From the NCBI RefSeq assembly GCF_020149765.1, contig NZ_CP083809.1, forward strand, positions 1,364,001-1,428,000: a DNA stretch of 64,000 nucleotides. The letters run 5' to 3'. Source of the DNA: Pantoea agglomerans. GTDB lineage: Bacteria; Pseudomonadota; Gammaproteobacteria; Enterobacterales; Enterobacteriaceae. Below, piece by piece: positions 1 through 8,436 of this stretch. Position 1 is the stretch's first letter, and each line of letters begins with the position of its first letter. Made by a program: the position numbers and the translations under genes. The notes beneath the pieces were generated by a model. That model was not told the origin of the DNA, ran no database searches, and saw only the letters and a program-made list of their open reading frames with translations.

Positions 1-874
1 CAATCACCTGCGGGAAACGGTGACTGTTGAGGCGGGAGGTAAACAGCGACAGCTCTTTACTGGTCAGGCTCTGCTGGGTAATGCTGCACGGCTCGCCGGA
101 GAAGCCGAGCAGTCCGATACGCGCAGCGGGCGAGGCGAGCGCCGCCGCTTCCGCCAGAATAGCGGGATGACAGGCGGCGTCGATAATCAGCGTCGGCTGC
201 ACCCCCTCCAGCTGCGCCGCCAGCGGTACCCCGGCGTTGTTAAACACCCGATCCGCGCCGCTGGCTTTCGCCAGTTCAAGCCGTTCCGGCAGGCGATCTA
301 CCACCAGCACCTGCGCCACCTGATAAACCCCCTTTAGCACCTGAATCGCCGTCAGGCCCATCGGCCCGGCGCCGTAGATCAGCGCCACATCCTGCGGCTG
401 CGGCTTCAAGAAGGCGGTGATATTGGCCGCGATGGTGAAAGGCTCCACCAGGCTGGCCAGCTGGTCCGGGATGGTCTCAGGTAGCCGGTAAGCATTGCTG
501 GCGGGTGCGACCGCATATTCGCTAAAGCCGCCGTCGCGGTGTACGCCGATAACGCTGAGCGTGGTGCAGACGTTAGGGCGGCCCACCGAGCAGGGATAGC
601 AGCGGCCACAGCTGACGACGGGATCGACCGCCACCCGTTCACCGATGCGGCGCGCGTCCACTTCGTCGCCGACCGCGTCAATTACGCCGAAAAACTCGTG
701 GCCGATAACGCGCGGGTATTGGGCGAAAGGGTTGTGGCCGTGCCAGATATGCACGTCGGAGCCGCAGATGCTGGCGTATTTCACCTTTACGCGCACCTCG
801 CCCGCCGCAGGCGTCGGCAGCGGGCGATCCGCCAGCAGCAGTTCGCCCGGTTGTTCAATCACGACACTTTTCAT
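1..874 (-). CDS. rspB: Zinc-binding alcohol dehydrogenase, RspB-type (3' end beyond window)
   Basis: This is a medium-chain, zinc-dependent NAD(P) dehydrogenase of the kind that oxidises sugar alcohols or sugar acids; its substrate cannot be read from sequence. About 291 residues are present and the C-terminus lies outside the window. Visible features are the catalytic-zinc residues C37 and H59-E60 (ICGSD and GHEFFG), four structural-zinc cysteines C89, C92, C95 and C103, and a Rossmann GAGPMG loop. The start follows an AAGGAG ribosome site. The gene begins 10 bp after the stop of a mannonate-dehydratase-like gene, the same pairing as E. coli rspA-rspB, so the two form one operon. The family is certain; the symbol rests on this context. 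Confidence 0.85.
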   Translation of the reverse strand, partial: MKSVVIEQPGELLLADRPLPTPAAGEVRVKVKYASICGSDVHIWHGHNPFAQYPRVIGHEFFGVIDAVGDEVDARRIGERVAVDPVVSCGRCYPCSVGRPNVCTTLSVIGVHRDGGFSEYAVAPASNAYRLPETIPDQLASLVEPFTIAANITAFLKPQPQDVALIYGAGPMGLTAIQVLKGVYQVAQVLVVDRLPERLELAKASGADRVFNNAGVPLAAQLEGVQPTLIIDAACHPAILAEAAALASPAARIGLLGFSGEPCSITQQSLTSKELSLFTSRLNSHRFPQVI

Positions 875-884
875 GATGCGCTCC

Positions 885-2099
885 TTACCAGTTCCACAGC
901 GTGCCATCTTCCAGACGGGCCACCGGCAGACAGGCGGGTTCGTAGGGATATTTTGCCGCCAGCTTCTCGTTGAATCCGATGCCCAGGCCCGGCTTGTCGC
1001 CCGGATGCATAAAGCCATCCTCGAAACGCCAGCTGGCGTCAAACAGCTCCATCATCTGCTCGGAGAAGCCCATATACTCCTGCACGCCGAAGTTCGGCAC
1101 CCAGAGGTCAAAGTGCAGCGCCGCCGCCATGCAGATCGGCGAAAGATCTGACGGGCCGTGTGAGCCGGTACGCACCTGATAGAGCGAGGCGAAATCGGCA
1201 ATGCGGCGCATCCCGGTGATGCCGCCGGCGTGGGTGATAGTGGTGCGGATATAGTCGATCAGTTGCTCTTCAATCAGCTGTTTGCAGTCCCAGATGCTGT
1301 TAAACACCTCGCCGACCGCAATCGGCGTCACGGTATGCTGACGGATCAGGCGGAAGCACGCCTGGTTTTCCGCAGGCGTCGGATCTTCCATCCAGAACAG
1401 GCGGTAATCCTCGACGCTCTTGCCGAAGCGCGCCGCTTCAATCGGCGTCAGGCGGTGATGCATATCGTGCAGCAGATGCTCGTTGAAGCCGAACCTGTCG
1501 CGGATCGCTTCGAACAGCTTCGGCGTAAAGTCGAGGTATTTCTCCGTTGACCAGAGCTGCTCTTCCGGCCAGCTGCCCTTGGTCGCCGGCTCATAGGCCA
1601 GGCCTTTGCCTTTCGCCATGCCGTAGGTGGTTTTCATGCCCGGCACGCCGCACTGGGCGCGGATCGCTTTAAAGCCCATCTCTTTGTGCTTCGCGTAGTC
1701 ATCCATCACTTCGTCGATGGTATGGCCGGTGGTGTGGCAATAGACCATAACGCCGGTGCGCGACGCGCCGCCCAGCAGCTGATAGAGCGGCATATTTGCG
1801 GCTTTGCCTTTGATATCCCACAGCGCCGTATCGACCGCGGAGATGGCTGACATCGTCACCGGCCCGCGACGCCAGTAGGCGCCCTTATAGAAATATTGCC
1901 AGATATCTTCGATCTGATGCGCGTCGCGGCCGATCAGCTGCGGGCAGATATGATCTTTCAGGTAGGAGGCGACCGGCAGTTCGCGGCCGTTGAGGGTGGC
2001 GTCACCGAGGCCGGTCAGACCCTCATCGGTGGTGATTTTCAGGGTAACGAAGTTTCTGCCGGCGCAGGTGACAAAGACTTCGGCGTTAACAATTTTCAT
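885..2099 (-). CDS. rspA: D-mannonate dehydratase-family enolase (starvation-sensing protein RspA)
   Basis: This 404-residue enolase-superfamily protein belongs to the ManD/RspA group, which dehydrates D-mannonate to 2-keto-3-deoxygluconate, although some members are slow or have other roles. The usual length is about 402-404. The catalytic Arg147 and Tyr159 of ManD fall at exactly those positions here (KAIRAQ and KTTYG). The magnesium ligands are D212 (with H214), E238 (WMEDP) and E264 (AVGEV). The ATG at 2099 was chosen because it gives the family N-terminus MKIVNAEV and follows an AAGG; upstream in-frame codons do not look like the family. A perfect CRP palindrome and an inverted repeat lie upstream. 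Real in vivo activity is not decidable from sequence. Confidence 0.88.
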   Translation of the reverse strand: MKIVNAEVFVTCAGRNFVTLKITTDEGLTGLGDATLNGRELPVASYLKDHICPQLIGRDAHQIEDIWQYFYKGAYWRRGPVTMSAISAVDTALWDIKGKAANMPLYQLLGGASRTGVMVYCHTTGHTIDEVMDDYAKHKEMGFKAIRAQCGVPGMKTTYGMAKGKGLAYEPATKGSWPEEQLWSTEKYLDFTPKLFEAIRDRFGFNEHLLHDMHHRLTPIEAARFGKSVEDYRLFWMEDPTPAENQACFRLIRQHTVTPIAVGEVFNSIWDCKQLIEEQLIDYIRTTITHAGGITGMRRIADFASLYQVRTGSHGPSDLSPICMAAALHFDLWVPNFGVQEYMGFSEQMMELFDASWRFEDGFMHPGDKPGLGIGFNEKLAAKYPYEPACLPVARLEDGTLWNW

Positions 2100-2113
2100 C
2101 TCTCGTGGCCTTC

Positions 2114-2134
2114 TTTCAGCAATCAATGCTGAAA
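2114..2134. promoter_or_regulatory. 8-bp inverted repeat upstream of rspA, possible operator
   Basis: TTTCAGCA and TGCTGAAA form a perfect 8-bp inverted repeat around a 5-bp centre, 15 bp upstream of the rspA start and near the expected transcription start. The size and place would suit a GntR-type repressor (RspR controls rspAB in E. coli), but that assignment is inference. Confidence 0.4.
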
Positions 2135-2178
2135 AAGTACGCGCATTTATACTACCATACAAGCTGGTCGCGCGGAGT

Positions 2179-2194
2179 TGTGAAGGCAATCACA
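2179..2194. promoter_or_regulatory. CRP-binding site of the rspAB promoter
   Basis: TGTGA-N6-TCACA matches the CRP core perfectly on both halves. It lies 80-95 bp upstream of rspA. Possible -10 hexamers on the minus strand are TATAAA (2146-2151) or TATGGT (2154-2159), which put the site centre about 40-48 bp upstream of the start, near a class II position. This predicts cAMP-CRP activation of rspAB. Confidence 0.7.
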
Positions 2195-2249
2195 GAGAGA
2201 ATTTGCACCCCGTCTGAGGTCAGGGGATAAGGGGTTGCTTTACCGGCAG

Positions 2250-2284
2250 CATAAAAATTAATACGCGGGCCAGTCTGCCCGCGT
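2250..2284 (-). terminator. Intrinsic terminator of yegS
   Basis: On the minus strand an 8-bp perfect stem (ACGCGGGC/GCCCGCGT, 6-nt loop) is followed by ATTAATTTTTAT. It lies about 30 bp past the yegS stop codon. Confidence 0.75.
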
Positions 2285-2315
2285 AAACGCCTCTCTTACC
2301 GCCCGAAACGTGACC

Positions 2316-3215
2316 TTAAGCCAGCAACGCGCACTGTGGCGGCAGGCGACAGCTCAGCGCGCCGGGCATCACCTCAATCTCAAACTCGCGGCCGGAAAGC
2401 GGTTCGCCATCCAGATTAAAGGTCATCTCGTTGGGGGAAACGATGCGCAGCGAGGTCAGCTTCGCGGTGACAATATTCGGGTTTTCATCGTTGCTGGTCA
2501 GCGAGTGCAGCAGGGTAGGCAACAGCTCCTGCGCGGTAACGATGCTCAGATCGAGCTGGCCATCATTGATCAGCGCCGAGGGACACAGGCGCTGCCCGCC
2601 GCCCGCCTGGCGGCCGTTGCCGACGCCGATTGCCAGCGCGTCGCCCTGCCACTGAAAGCCGGGCCCGGAAATCTCACAGCTGTCCGGCTTTAGCGTATCC
2701 ATACGCATCAGACCGTGAATAAAGTAGGAGACGCCGCCCAGCGCCGACTTCAGCTTCTCCGGCGTTTCGGTGGTGATACGGGTGCCGAAGCCGCCGGTGG
2801 CCATATTAATGAAATAGCGATCCTGATTAACCCGCGCCAGATCGATAACGTGGGCTTTGCCCTGCACCGCCAGGCGCAGCGCAGGCTCCATCTCGACGGG
2901 AATGCCGACGCTGGTGGCAAAGTCATTGGCGGTGCCGAGAGGAAGAATGCCGAGCACCGGCCGACGCGCGGCGTCAACGGCCGCCAGCGCGGTGGCAATC
3001 TCGTTAATGGTGCCGTCGCCGCCGCCGGCAACCACGGTCTCGGCGCCCAGCTGCAGCGCCTCCTCGACGTAGCGTTCGCCGTCGCCTTTCTCCCAGGTCA
3101 CGCGCACGGCGACGTCAAAGCCTTCATCGCGCAGCGTGGTGACGGCCGCGCGCAAATCCTCGTTGCCCGCGCCTTTGCCATTAAGAATAAGTAGAGTCAG
3201 CGGTTTTTGTTCCAT
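2316..3215 (-). CDS. yegS: Lipid kinase YegS
   Basis: This 299-residue protein of the diacylglycerol/sphingosine kinase family matches YegS, which phosphorylates lipids such as phosphatidylglycerol in vitro. The nucleotide-binding motif GGGDGT stands at residues 64-69, and a conserved PLGTANDFA segment follows near residue 110. The length equals that of E. coli YegS. The start has an AAGGAA ribosome site 8 nt upstream. It stands next to trhP, as in E. coli, with the CyaR small RNA between them. Confidence 0.93.
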   Translation of the reverse strand: MEQKPLTLLILNGKGAGNEDLRAAVTTLRDEGFDVAVRVTWEKGDGERYVEEALQLGAETVVAGGGDGTINEIATALAAVDAARRPVLGILPLGTANDFATSVGIPVEMEPALRLAVQGKAHVIDLARVNQDRYFINMATGGFGTRITTETPEKLKSALGGVSYFIHGLMRMDTLKPDSCEISGPGFQWQGDALAIGVGNGRQAGGGQRLCPSALINDGQLDLSIVTAQELLPTLLHSLTSNDENPNIVTAKLTSLRIVSPNEMTFNLDGEPLSGREFEIEVMPGALSCRLPPQCALLA

Positions 3216-3284
3216 TGTCCGTTCCTTGAAAACCTACAAAGATTTCTGCTTATAGCATAGTCAGGGGGGAAAATTTACGGGAGA

Positions 3285-3379
3285 AAAGCGGAAAAAAGAA
3301 AACCCGCACGGGGGAGCCGGGCGGGTGAATGAGGTGGTTCCTGATACAACAGCTATTAGTTGTTACTCGTTAGCAGCAG
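3285..3379 (-). ncRNA. cyaR: CyaR small regulatory RNA
   Basis: Between trhP and yegS, the position of cyaR (ryeE) in E. coli, the minus strand carries the conserved CyaR core: AGCTGT, then TCAGGAACCACCTC at about 3331-3344. This unpaired stretch is the Shine-Dalgarno-like seed by which CyaR represses targets such as ompX through Hfq. It is followed by a terminator hairpin (ACCCGC/GCGGGT, 3302-3326) and a T-rich tail. A -10 box (TATAGT, 3385-3390) puts the 5' end near 3378, giving about 85-95 nt against 87 nt in E. coli. The 5' third differs from E. coli, so the exact start is an estimate. Confidence 0.88.
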
Positions 3380-3384
3380 GCGCA

Positions 3385-3427
3385 ACTATAAAGGAGCGCG
3401 CTGCGACCGTCTGTGATCCTGTTCTAA
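3385..3427 (-). promoter_or_regulatory. cyaR promoter with CRP-like site
   Basis: The minus strand has TATAGT at 3390-3385 as -10. A site with one strong CRP half (GATCACA) and one degenerate half (TTAGA) covers 3412-3427, centred about 41.5 bp upstream of the inferred start. That is a class II position and agrees with the known CRP dependence of CyaR. Confidence 0.6.
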
Positions 3428-3455
3428 CTTCCCTTTTTTACTTGCAGAATCTGAC

Positions 3456-4799
3456 TTATTTGCTATGGGGATCGCGCGTGGTGCTGCCGTCGGTAAAGTT
3501 GCGCAGCAGCAAGCCAAAGGCGAGCTCAACCTCTGCGGGCACCGGCATCCAGACGCGATGGCCGTCGCCGGGTGCCACCTCGATAGCGCCGCCGCGCGCG
3601 TCCTGCAGCGCCTCCAGCGTGCAGTTCAGGTTGCCGCCCGGCGTCATAATCTCCAGGCTGTCGCCGAGCAGGAACTTATTCTTTACTGCCACCTCCGCCC
3701 AGTCGCCGCGCCGCTCGCCGGTAAATTCGCCCACGAACTGCTGCCGCTCGGAAATCGAATAGCCCTGCGCGTAGTTTTGATAGCTGTCGTGGGTGTGGCG
3801 GCGGAGAAAACCCTCGGTGTAGCCGCGATGCGCCAGACCCTCCAGCGTGGTCAGCAGCGCGGGGTCGAAGGGTTTTCCGGCCGCGGCGTCGTCGATAGCG
3901 CGGCGATAAACCTGCGCCGTACGCGCGCAGTAGTAGAATGATTTGGTGCGGCCTTCGATCTTCAGCGAATGAACGCCCATCTTGCTCAGGCGCTCAACGT
4001 GCGCCACGGCGCGCAGATCCTTTGAGTTCATAATGTAGGTGCCGTGCTCATCTTCAAAGGCGCTCATTACCTCGCCCGGCTTCATCTTCTCTTCCAGCAG
4101 AAAGAGCTTATCGGTCGGCTGGCCAAGCCCCAGCGTTGGCGTGATCGCCTGCACCTCGACGATATTGCCCACCTCGTCCTGCCTGCCTTCCTCGACTTTA
4201 TATTCCCAGCGGCAGGCGTTGGTGCAGGTGCCCTGATTGGGATCGCGCTTGTTCATATAGCCGGAGAGCAGGCAGCGGCCGGAGTAGGCCATGCAGAGCG
4301 CGCCGTGTACAAAGATCTCAAGCTCCATCGTCGGCACCTGCTGGCGGATCTCCTCGATCTCCTCCAGCGACAGCTCGCGCGACAGGATCACGCGCGTCAG
4401 CCCCATCTGCTGCCAGAACTTCACCGTCGCCCAGTTGACCGCATTGGCCTGCACCGAAAGATGGATCGCCATCTGCGGAAAGGCTTCGCGCACCAGCATA
4501 ATCAAACCGGGATCGGACATGATCAGCGCGTCGGGCTGCATCTCCACCACCGGCGTCAGGTCGCGAATAAAGGTCTTCAGCTTGGCGTTATGGGGGGCGA
4601 TATTCACCACCACATAGAACTTCTTGCCCAGCGCGTGCGCTTCGGCAATGCCTTTGGCGAGGTTCTCATGGGTGAATTCGTTATTGCGCACGCGCAGGCT
4701 GTAGCGCGGCTGGCCGGCATAGACCGCGTCGGCGCCATAGGCGAAGGCGTAGCGCATATTCTTCAGCGTTCCCGCTGGAGAAAGCAGTTCTGGTTTCAT
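3456..4799 (-). CDS. trhP: tRNA 5-hydroxyuridine synthesis protein TrhP (YegQ), U32 family
   Basis: This 447-residue U32 'peptidase' family protein is the TrhP/YegQ type, which takes part in hydroxylating uridine 34 of tRNAs read with cmo5U/ho5U, using prephenate rather than acting as a protease. The family N-terminus (KPELLSPAGTL) and the signature MAYSGRCLLSGYMNKRD with clustered cysteines (residues about 165-200) are present. The gene keeps the E. coli neighbourhood baeR-yegQ-yegS, without the small yegP gene. The start gives the standard N-terminus. Confidence 0.92.
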   Translation of the reverse strand: MKPELLSPAGTLKNMRYAFAYGADAVYAGQPRYSLRVRNNEFTHENLAKGIAEAHALGKKFYVVVNIAPHNAKLKTFIRDLTPVVEMQPDALIMSDPGLIMLVREAFPQMAIHLSVQANAVNWATVKFWQQMGLTRVILSRELSLEEIEEIRQQVPTMELEIFVHGALCMAYSGRCLLSGYMNKRDPNQGTCTNACRWEYKVEEGRQDEVGNIVEVQAITPTLGLGQPTDKLFLLEEKMKPGEVMSAFEDEHGTYIMNSKDLRAVAHVERLSKMGVHSLKIEGRTKSFYYCARTAQVYRRAIDDAAAGKPFDPALLTTLEGLAHRGYTEGFLRRHTHDSYQNYAQGYSISERQQFVGEFTGERRGDWAEVAVKNKFLLGDSLEIMTPGGNLNCTLEALQDARGGAIEVAPGDGHRVWMPVPAEVELAFGLLLRNFTDGSTTRDPHSK

Positions 4800-4919
4800 G
4801 GTGTTCTCACTGATGTCAGGTCAGCATGCCGCCTGGCGCGGCACGTGCCGCGGCCGCGATACTGGCGGCCCGGCAAAAGGTGCAGAATTGTAGGCGGCGC
4901 AGCGCGCCAGCTAGTTGAT

Positions 4920-5627
4920 CTAGATCAACTGGCACAGATCCGCTTCCCAGCGATAGCCCATGCCGTAAACGGCGCGGATAAACGGCTGGTCGGCGTCGAG
5001 ATTCTCCAGCTTGCGCCGCAGATTTTTGATATGGCTGTCGATGGTGCGATCGGTGACGACGCGGTAGTCGTCATAGAGATGGTTCAGCAGCTGCTCGCGC
5101 GAAAAGACTTTACCCGGCTCCAGCGCCAGGGTTTTCAGCAGCCGGAATTCGGCGGGAGTCAGCTCCAGCGGCTGTTCGCGCCAGCTCGCCTGGAAGCGGC
5201 CTTCGTCGATTTTCAGCGGCGACGCCTTGCCGGACTCTTCCGGCGCGCGCTTCACGCGGCGCAGAATGGTTTTTACGCGCGCCACCACTTCGCGCGGGCT
5301 GAAGGGCTTACAGATATAGTCATCCGCGCCAATCTCCAGGCCAAGCAGGCGATCGATCTCTTCGGTGCGCGCCGTGACCATAATGATCGGCAGCTCCGAG
5401 AAGCGGCGGATTTCGCGGCACAGCGAAAGCCCGTCTTTGCCGGGCAGCATCAGATCCAGCAGCATCAAATCGGGCGGCGTCTGCTGGACGAAAGGCAGCA
5501 CCTCGCTGCCGTGGGCGATATGGTGCGTGCGGTAGTTAGAGGCTTCCAGATAGTCGATCATCAGCTGCGCCAGCTTCGGCTCATCTTCCACTACCAGAAT
5601 CAGCGGGTCGGTTTTTTCGGGGATCAT
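4920..5627 (-). CDS. baeR: Response regulator BaeR
   Basis: This 235-residue OmpR-family regulator has a receiver domain (phospho-acceptor D58 in LLDLMLPG, acidic pocket E14-D15, conserved lysine in ICKPF) and a C-terminal winged helix. BaeR activates mdtABCD, spy and acrD in response to envelope stress, indole and flavonoids. It starts 6 bp after the baeS stop and is the last gene of mdtABCD-baeSR, so it is autoregulated if the family pattern holds. E. coli BaeR has 240 residues. Confidence 0.95.
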   Translation of the reverse strand: MIPEKTDPLILVVEDEPKLAQLMIDYLEASNYRTHHIAHGSEVLPFVQQTPPDLMLLDLMLPGKDGLSLCREIRRFSELPIIMVTARTEEIDRLLGLEIGADDYICKPFSPREVVARVKTILRRVKRAPEESGKASPLKIDEGRFQASWREQPLELTPAEFRLLKTLALEPGKVFSREQLLNHLYDDYRVVTDRTIDSHIKNLRRKLENLDADQPFIRAVYGMGYRWEADLCQLI

Positions 5628-5633
5628 CGTCAG

Positions 5634-7022
5634 TTACGGCTGGGGAACATAGCGCAATTGTAGCGCGATTTTCAGTCCACCTAAATCAGAGTGCTCCGCA
5701 GCGATATGGCCGCCGTGGGCATCAACGATATTTTTACAGATCGCCAGCCCCAGCCCCGAGCCGCCGCTGGCGCGATTGCGCGATCCCTCGGTGCGGTAAA
5801 AGCGCTCAAAGATTTTCGCCTGCTGCTGCGCGTCGACGCCCGGCGCGCTGTCGGCAAAGCTCATCTGCCACCAGGGCGCTTCATACCAGAGCTTCACCTC
5901 GACCTGGCCCGGCGCGTCGGTATAGCGCAGGCTGTTCTCCAGCAGGTTGGTAAAAAGCTGCATCAGGCGATCGGGATCGCCGAAGAAAGGCGCTTCGTCG
6001 GGCATCTGCAGCGTCAGCGTCAGGCCGTGGCTGCGATAGCGTTCGTTAAAGCTGCCGGCGGTCACCTCCAGCAGCTGCACCAGATCGGTGGCCTGCTTGC
6101 GGTAGGCGAGGGCGCCTTCGTCGGAGAGCGACAGCTGATGCAGATCGTCCACCAGCTTGCTGAGCACGCCAACCTCGCTCTGCAGCGAGCCGATCGCCGC
6201 CGGCGTCAGCTTGCGCACCCCGTCCTGCATCGCCTCCAGCTCGCCGCGCAGGATCGCCAGCGGCGTGCGCAGCTCGTGGGAGATATCGGCCATAAAGGCG
6301 CGGCGCATGCTTTCGTTTTTCTCCAGCGAGCTGGCGAGACGGTTAAAGTCCTGCGCCAGCTGGCCCAGCTCGTCGCGGCTGCCCACCTCGACGCGCGTGG
6401 CAAAATTGCCCGCCGCCAGGTGGTGGGTACCCGCTACCAGACGTTTGACCGGCGCCAGCAGGCCGCGCGACATCAGCCAGGTGACCAGCGCCGCCAGCAG
6501 CGTCGACAGGCCGACAATCAGCCAGCTGGTGCGCTTTTGCTGATGATCGAAATTGATATCGGTGCTGCGCGTCAGCCGCTCGGGCGGCGAGCCGACCACC
6601 CAGCCGACCACTTTGCCGTTGCTGGTGGTGATGTTGCGCCGCGAGCCTTCCGGCGGCACCGGCGCGCGCGGCCCGACCAGCACCTTATACTGCTGGTCGA
6701 TAATCCAGAACTGGGTGCGCCAGCCGTGTGGCGGCAGCTGATTGCTGCTGTCGGGATTCTGCTCCAGCGAGCGCAGTATGGTAAACACCAGCCGATCGTT
6801 ATGCCGCAGGAAATCCCAGTTGCCGTGCTGTTCATACTGATCGGCCAGCGCGTCGCCGAGCATGGCGAGCCGCTGCTCGTTGCCGCGCTTGATATAGTCG
6901 ACAAAGCCGTGCTCAAAGCTGAGACGCACGCCCCAGTGCATGGTGATCAGCACCAGCATGCAGGTGGAAAAAATAGCTAAAAAGAGTTTCGCGCTGATAC
7001 CCAGGCGCAACGGCAACTTCAT
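5634..7022 (-). CDS. baeS: Sensor histidine kinase BaeS
   Basis: This 462-residue inner-membrane histidine kinase has a transmembrane helix at residues about 10-30, a periplasmic sensor domain, a second helix at about 168-190, HAMP, the H-box [10 protein letters not shown] (His near 249), the N-box [11 protein letters not shown] and the G-boxes PGVD and GSGLGLA. It phosphorylates BaeR. Its start codon overlaps the mdtD stop by 4 bp (ATGA), which shows translational coupling within one transcript. Confidence 0.94.
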   Translation of the reverse strand: MKLPLRLGISAKLFLAIFSTCMLVLITMHWGVRLSFEHGFVDYIKRGNEQRLAMLGDALADQYEQHGNWDFLRHNDRLVFTILRSLEQNPDSSNQLPPHGWRTQFWIIDQQYKVLVGPRAPVPPEGSRRNITTSNGKVVGWVVGSPPERLTRSTDINFDHQQKRTSWLIVGLSTLLAALVTWLMSRGLLAPVKRLVAGTHHLAAGNFATRVEVGSRDELGQLAQDFNRLASSLEKNESMRRAFMADISHELRTPLAILRGELEAMQDGVRKLTPAAIGSLQSEVGVLSKLVDDLHQLSLSDEGALAYRKQATDLVQLLEVTAGSFNERYRSHGLTLTLQMPDEAPFFGDPDRLMQLFTNLLENSLRYTDAPGQVEVKLWYEAPWWQMSFADSAPGVDAQQQAKIFERFYRTEGSRNRASGGSGLGLAICKNIVDAHGGHIAAEHSDLGGLKIALQLRYVPQP

Positions 7023-8422
7023 GGTTTTCTCCGACGTCGCAAATCGACGTTTTTACTGGTTTCCTTCGGCACGCGCCAGAACACCAGCGCGGGCAGGGCG
7101 ATAATCAGCGCCATGCAGGCCCAGGCGGTCATAAACAGCCTGTGGGTATGGTCGCTGCTGGCCAGCGCATCCTGACCGAATGCCCCCAGCAGCAGACCGG
7201 CGATGGTGACGCCCACGCTCATCGACAGCTGCATTATCATCGACAGCAGGCTGTTGCCGCTGGAGGCGAGTTCGTCCGGCAGATCTTTCAGCGTCAGGGT
7301 ATTCATCGAGGAGAAGCGCAGCGCGTTGACCATGCCCTGCATCAACAGCACCAGCGGCAGCAGCCAGAGCCAGCCGAGCAGCGCCACCAGCGGAAAGAGC
7401 AGTACCACCACGGCGAGGGCCAGGGTGGTGCCCACCAGCGCGTTGCGGTAGCCGAACAGATTAACGATGCGCACCACCACCCGTTTGATGCCCATATTGC
7501 CAAGCACCATCGGGATCATCATCAGCCCGGCGTGAAACGGCGTAAATCCCATGCCGACCTGCAAAAAAATCGGCGTCATAAAAGGCAGCATACCGCTGCC
7601 AATCCGCCCAAGGAAGCTGCCGAGCAGGCCAATCGAGAAAAGACGGTTGTCGAACAGCTTCAGGCTAAACAGCGCGTTGTCGTTGCCGCGCGCATGCAGC
7701 AGATAACAGAGCAGCGAAGCGAAGCCGATCAGGATCATCGCGCCCAGCAGCAGCGACGAATTGCTGCTGCGCCGGCCGTCGAGCGCCAGGGTCAGCGTCG
7801 CCATGCCGATGGCCAGCAGCAGAAAGCCGAGGAAATCGAAGCGCCGCGTCTGCATCGAGTAGTTGGGCATCAGCGTCAGGGTGGCGATAGCGCCGATAAT
7901 GCCGACCGGGATATTGATCAGAAAGATCCAGTGCCAGCTGGCGTACTCCACCAGCACGCCGCCGAGCGCTGGCCCCACCAGCGGGCCGATCTGTCCCGGC
8001 AGGGTAACGAAGGTCATCGCCGACATATACTGCTCGCGCGGTACGATTTTCATTACGGTCAGGCGGCCGACCGGCACCATCATCGCGCCGCCGATGCCCT
8101 GCACCACGCGCGCCATCACCAGCTGATCGAGCGTCGAGGAGAAGGCGCAGAGCAGCGAGCCGACGCTGAACAGCACGATAGCGCTGAAGAAAATATTGCG
8201 CACGCCGAAGCGGTCCGCCAGCCAGCCGCTCATCGGCAGCGTGACCGCCACCGTCAGCAGATAGGAGACGATCACCGAATGCATATGCAGCGGACTGACG
8301 CCCAGGTCGTGCGCCATTGAGGGAAGGGCGGTGTTGACGATGGTGGTGTCCAGCGTCTGCATAAAGAAACCGAAGGCGACAATCCACAGCTGCCAGCGAA
8401 CCGTCGCGTTTTGGGCGTTCAT
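7019..8422 (-). CDS. mdtD: Major facilitator transporter MdtD
   Basis: This 467-residue MFS permease of the DHA2 drug:proton antiporter group has about 14 hydrophobic segments, motif A (GWLADRFG, residues about 64-71) and a conserved N-terminus [15 protein letters not shown]. In E. coli MdtD is cotranscribed with mdtABC but is dispensable for its drug efflux, and a role in export of iron citrate has been reported. It begins 14 bp after the mdtC stop and overlaps baeS by 4 bp. Confidence 0.93.
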   Translation of the reverse strand: MNAQNATVRWQLWIVAFGFFMQTLDTTIVNTALPSMAHDLGVSPLHMHSVIVSYLLTVAVTLPMSGWLADRFGVRNIFFSAIVLFSVGSLLCAFSSTLDQLVMARVVQGIGGAMMVPVGRLTVMKIVPREQYMSAMTFVTLPGQIGPLVGPALGGVLVEYASWHWIFLINIPVGIIGAIATLTLMPNYSMQTRRFDFLGFLLLAIGMATLTLALDGRRSSNSSLLLGAMILIGFASLLCYLLHARGNDNALFSLKLFDNRLFSIGLLGSFLGRIGSGMLPFMTPIFLQVGMGFTPFHAGLMMIPMVLGNMGIKRVVVRIVNLFGYRNALVGTTLALAVVVLLFPLVALLGWLWLLPLVLLMQGMVNALRFSSMNTLTLKDLPDELASSGNSLLSMIMQLSMSVGVTIAGLLLGAFGQDALASSDHTHRLFMTAWACMALIIALPALVFWRVPKETSKNVDLRRRRKP

Positions 8423-8436
8423 TGCTTTGCTCCCCC

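Noticed and set aside
4044..5663. Long plus-strand open frame opposite trhP and baeR
   Set aside because: Its reading is histidine-, arginine- and glutamine-rich, typical of the reverse frame of GC-rich genes; the minus-strand genes are certain.
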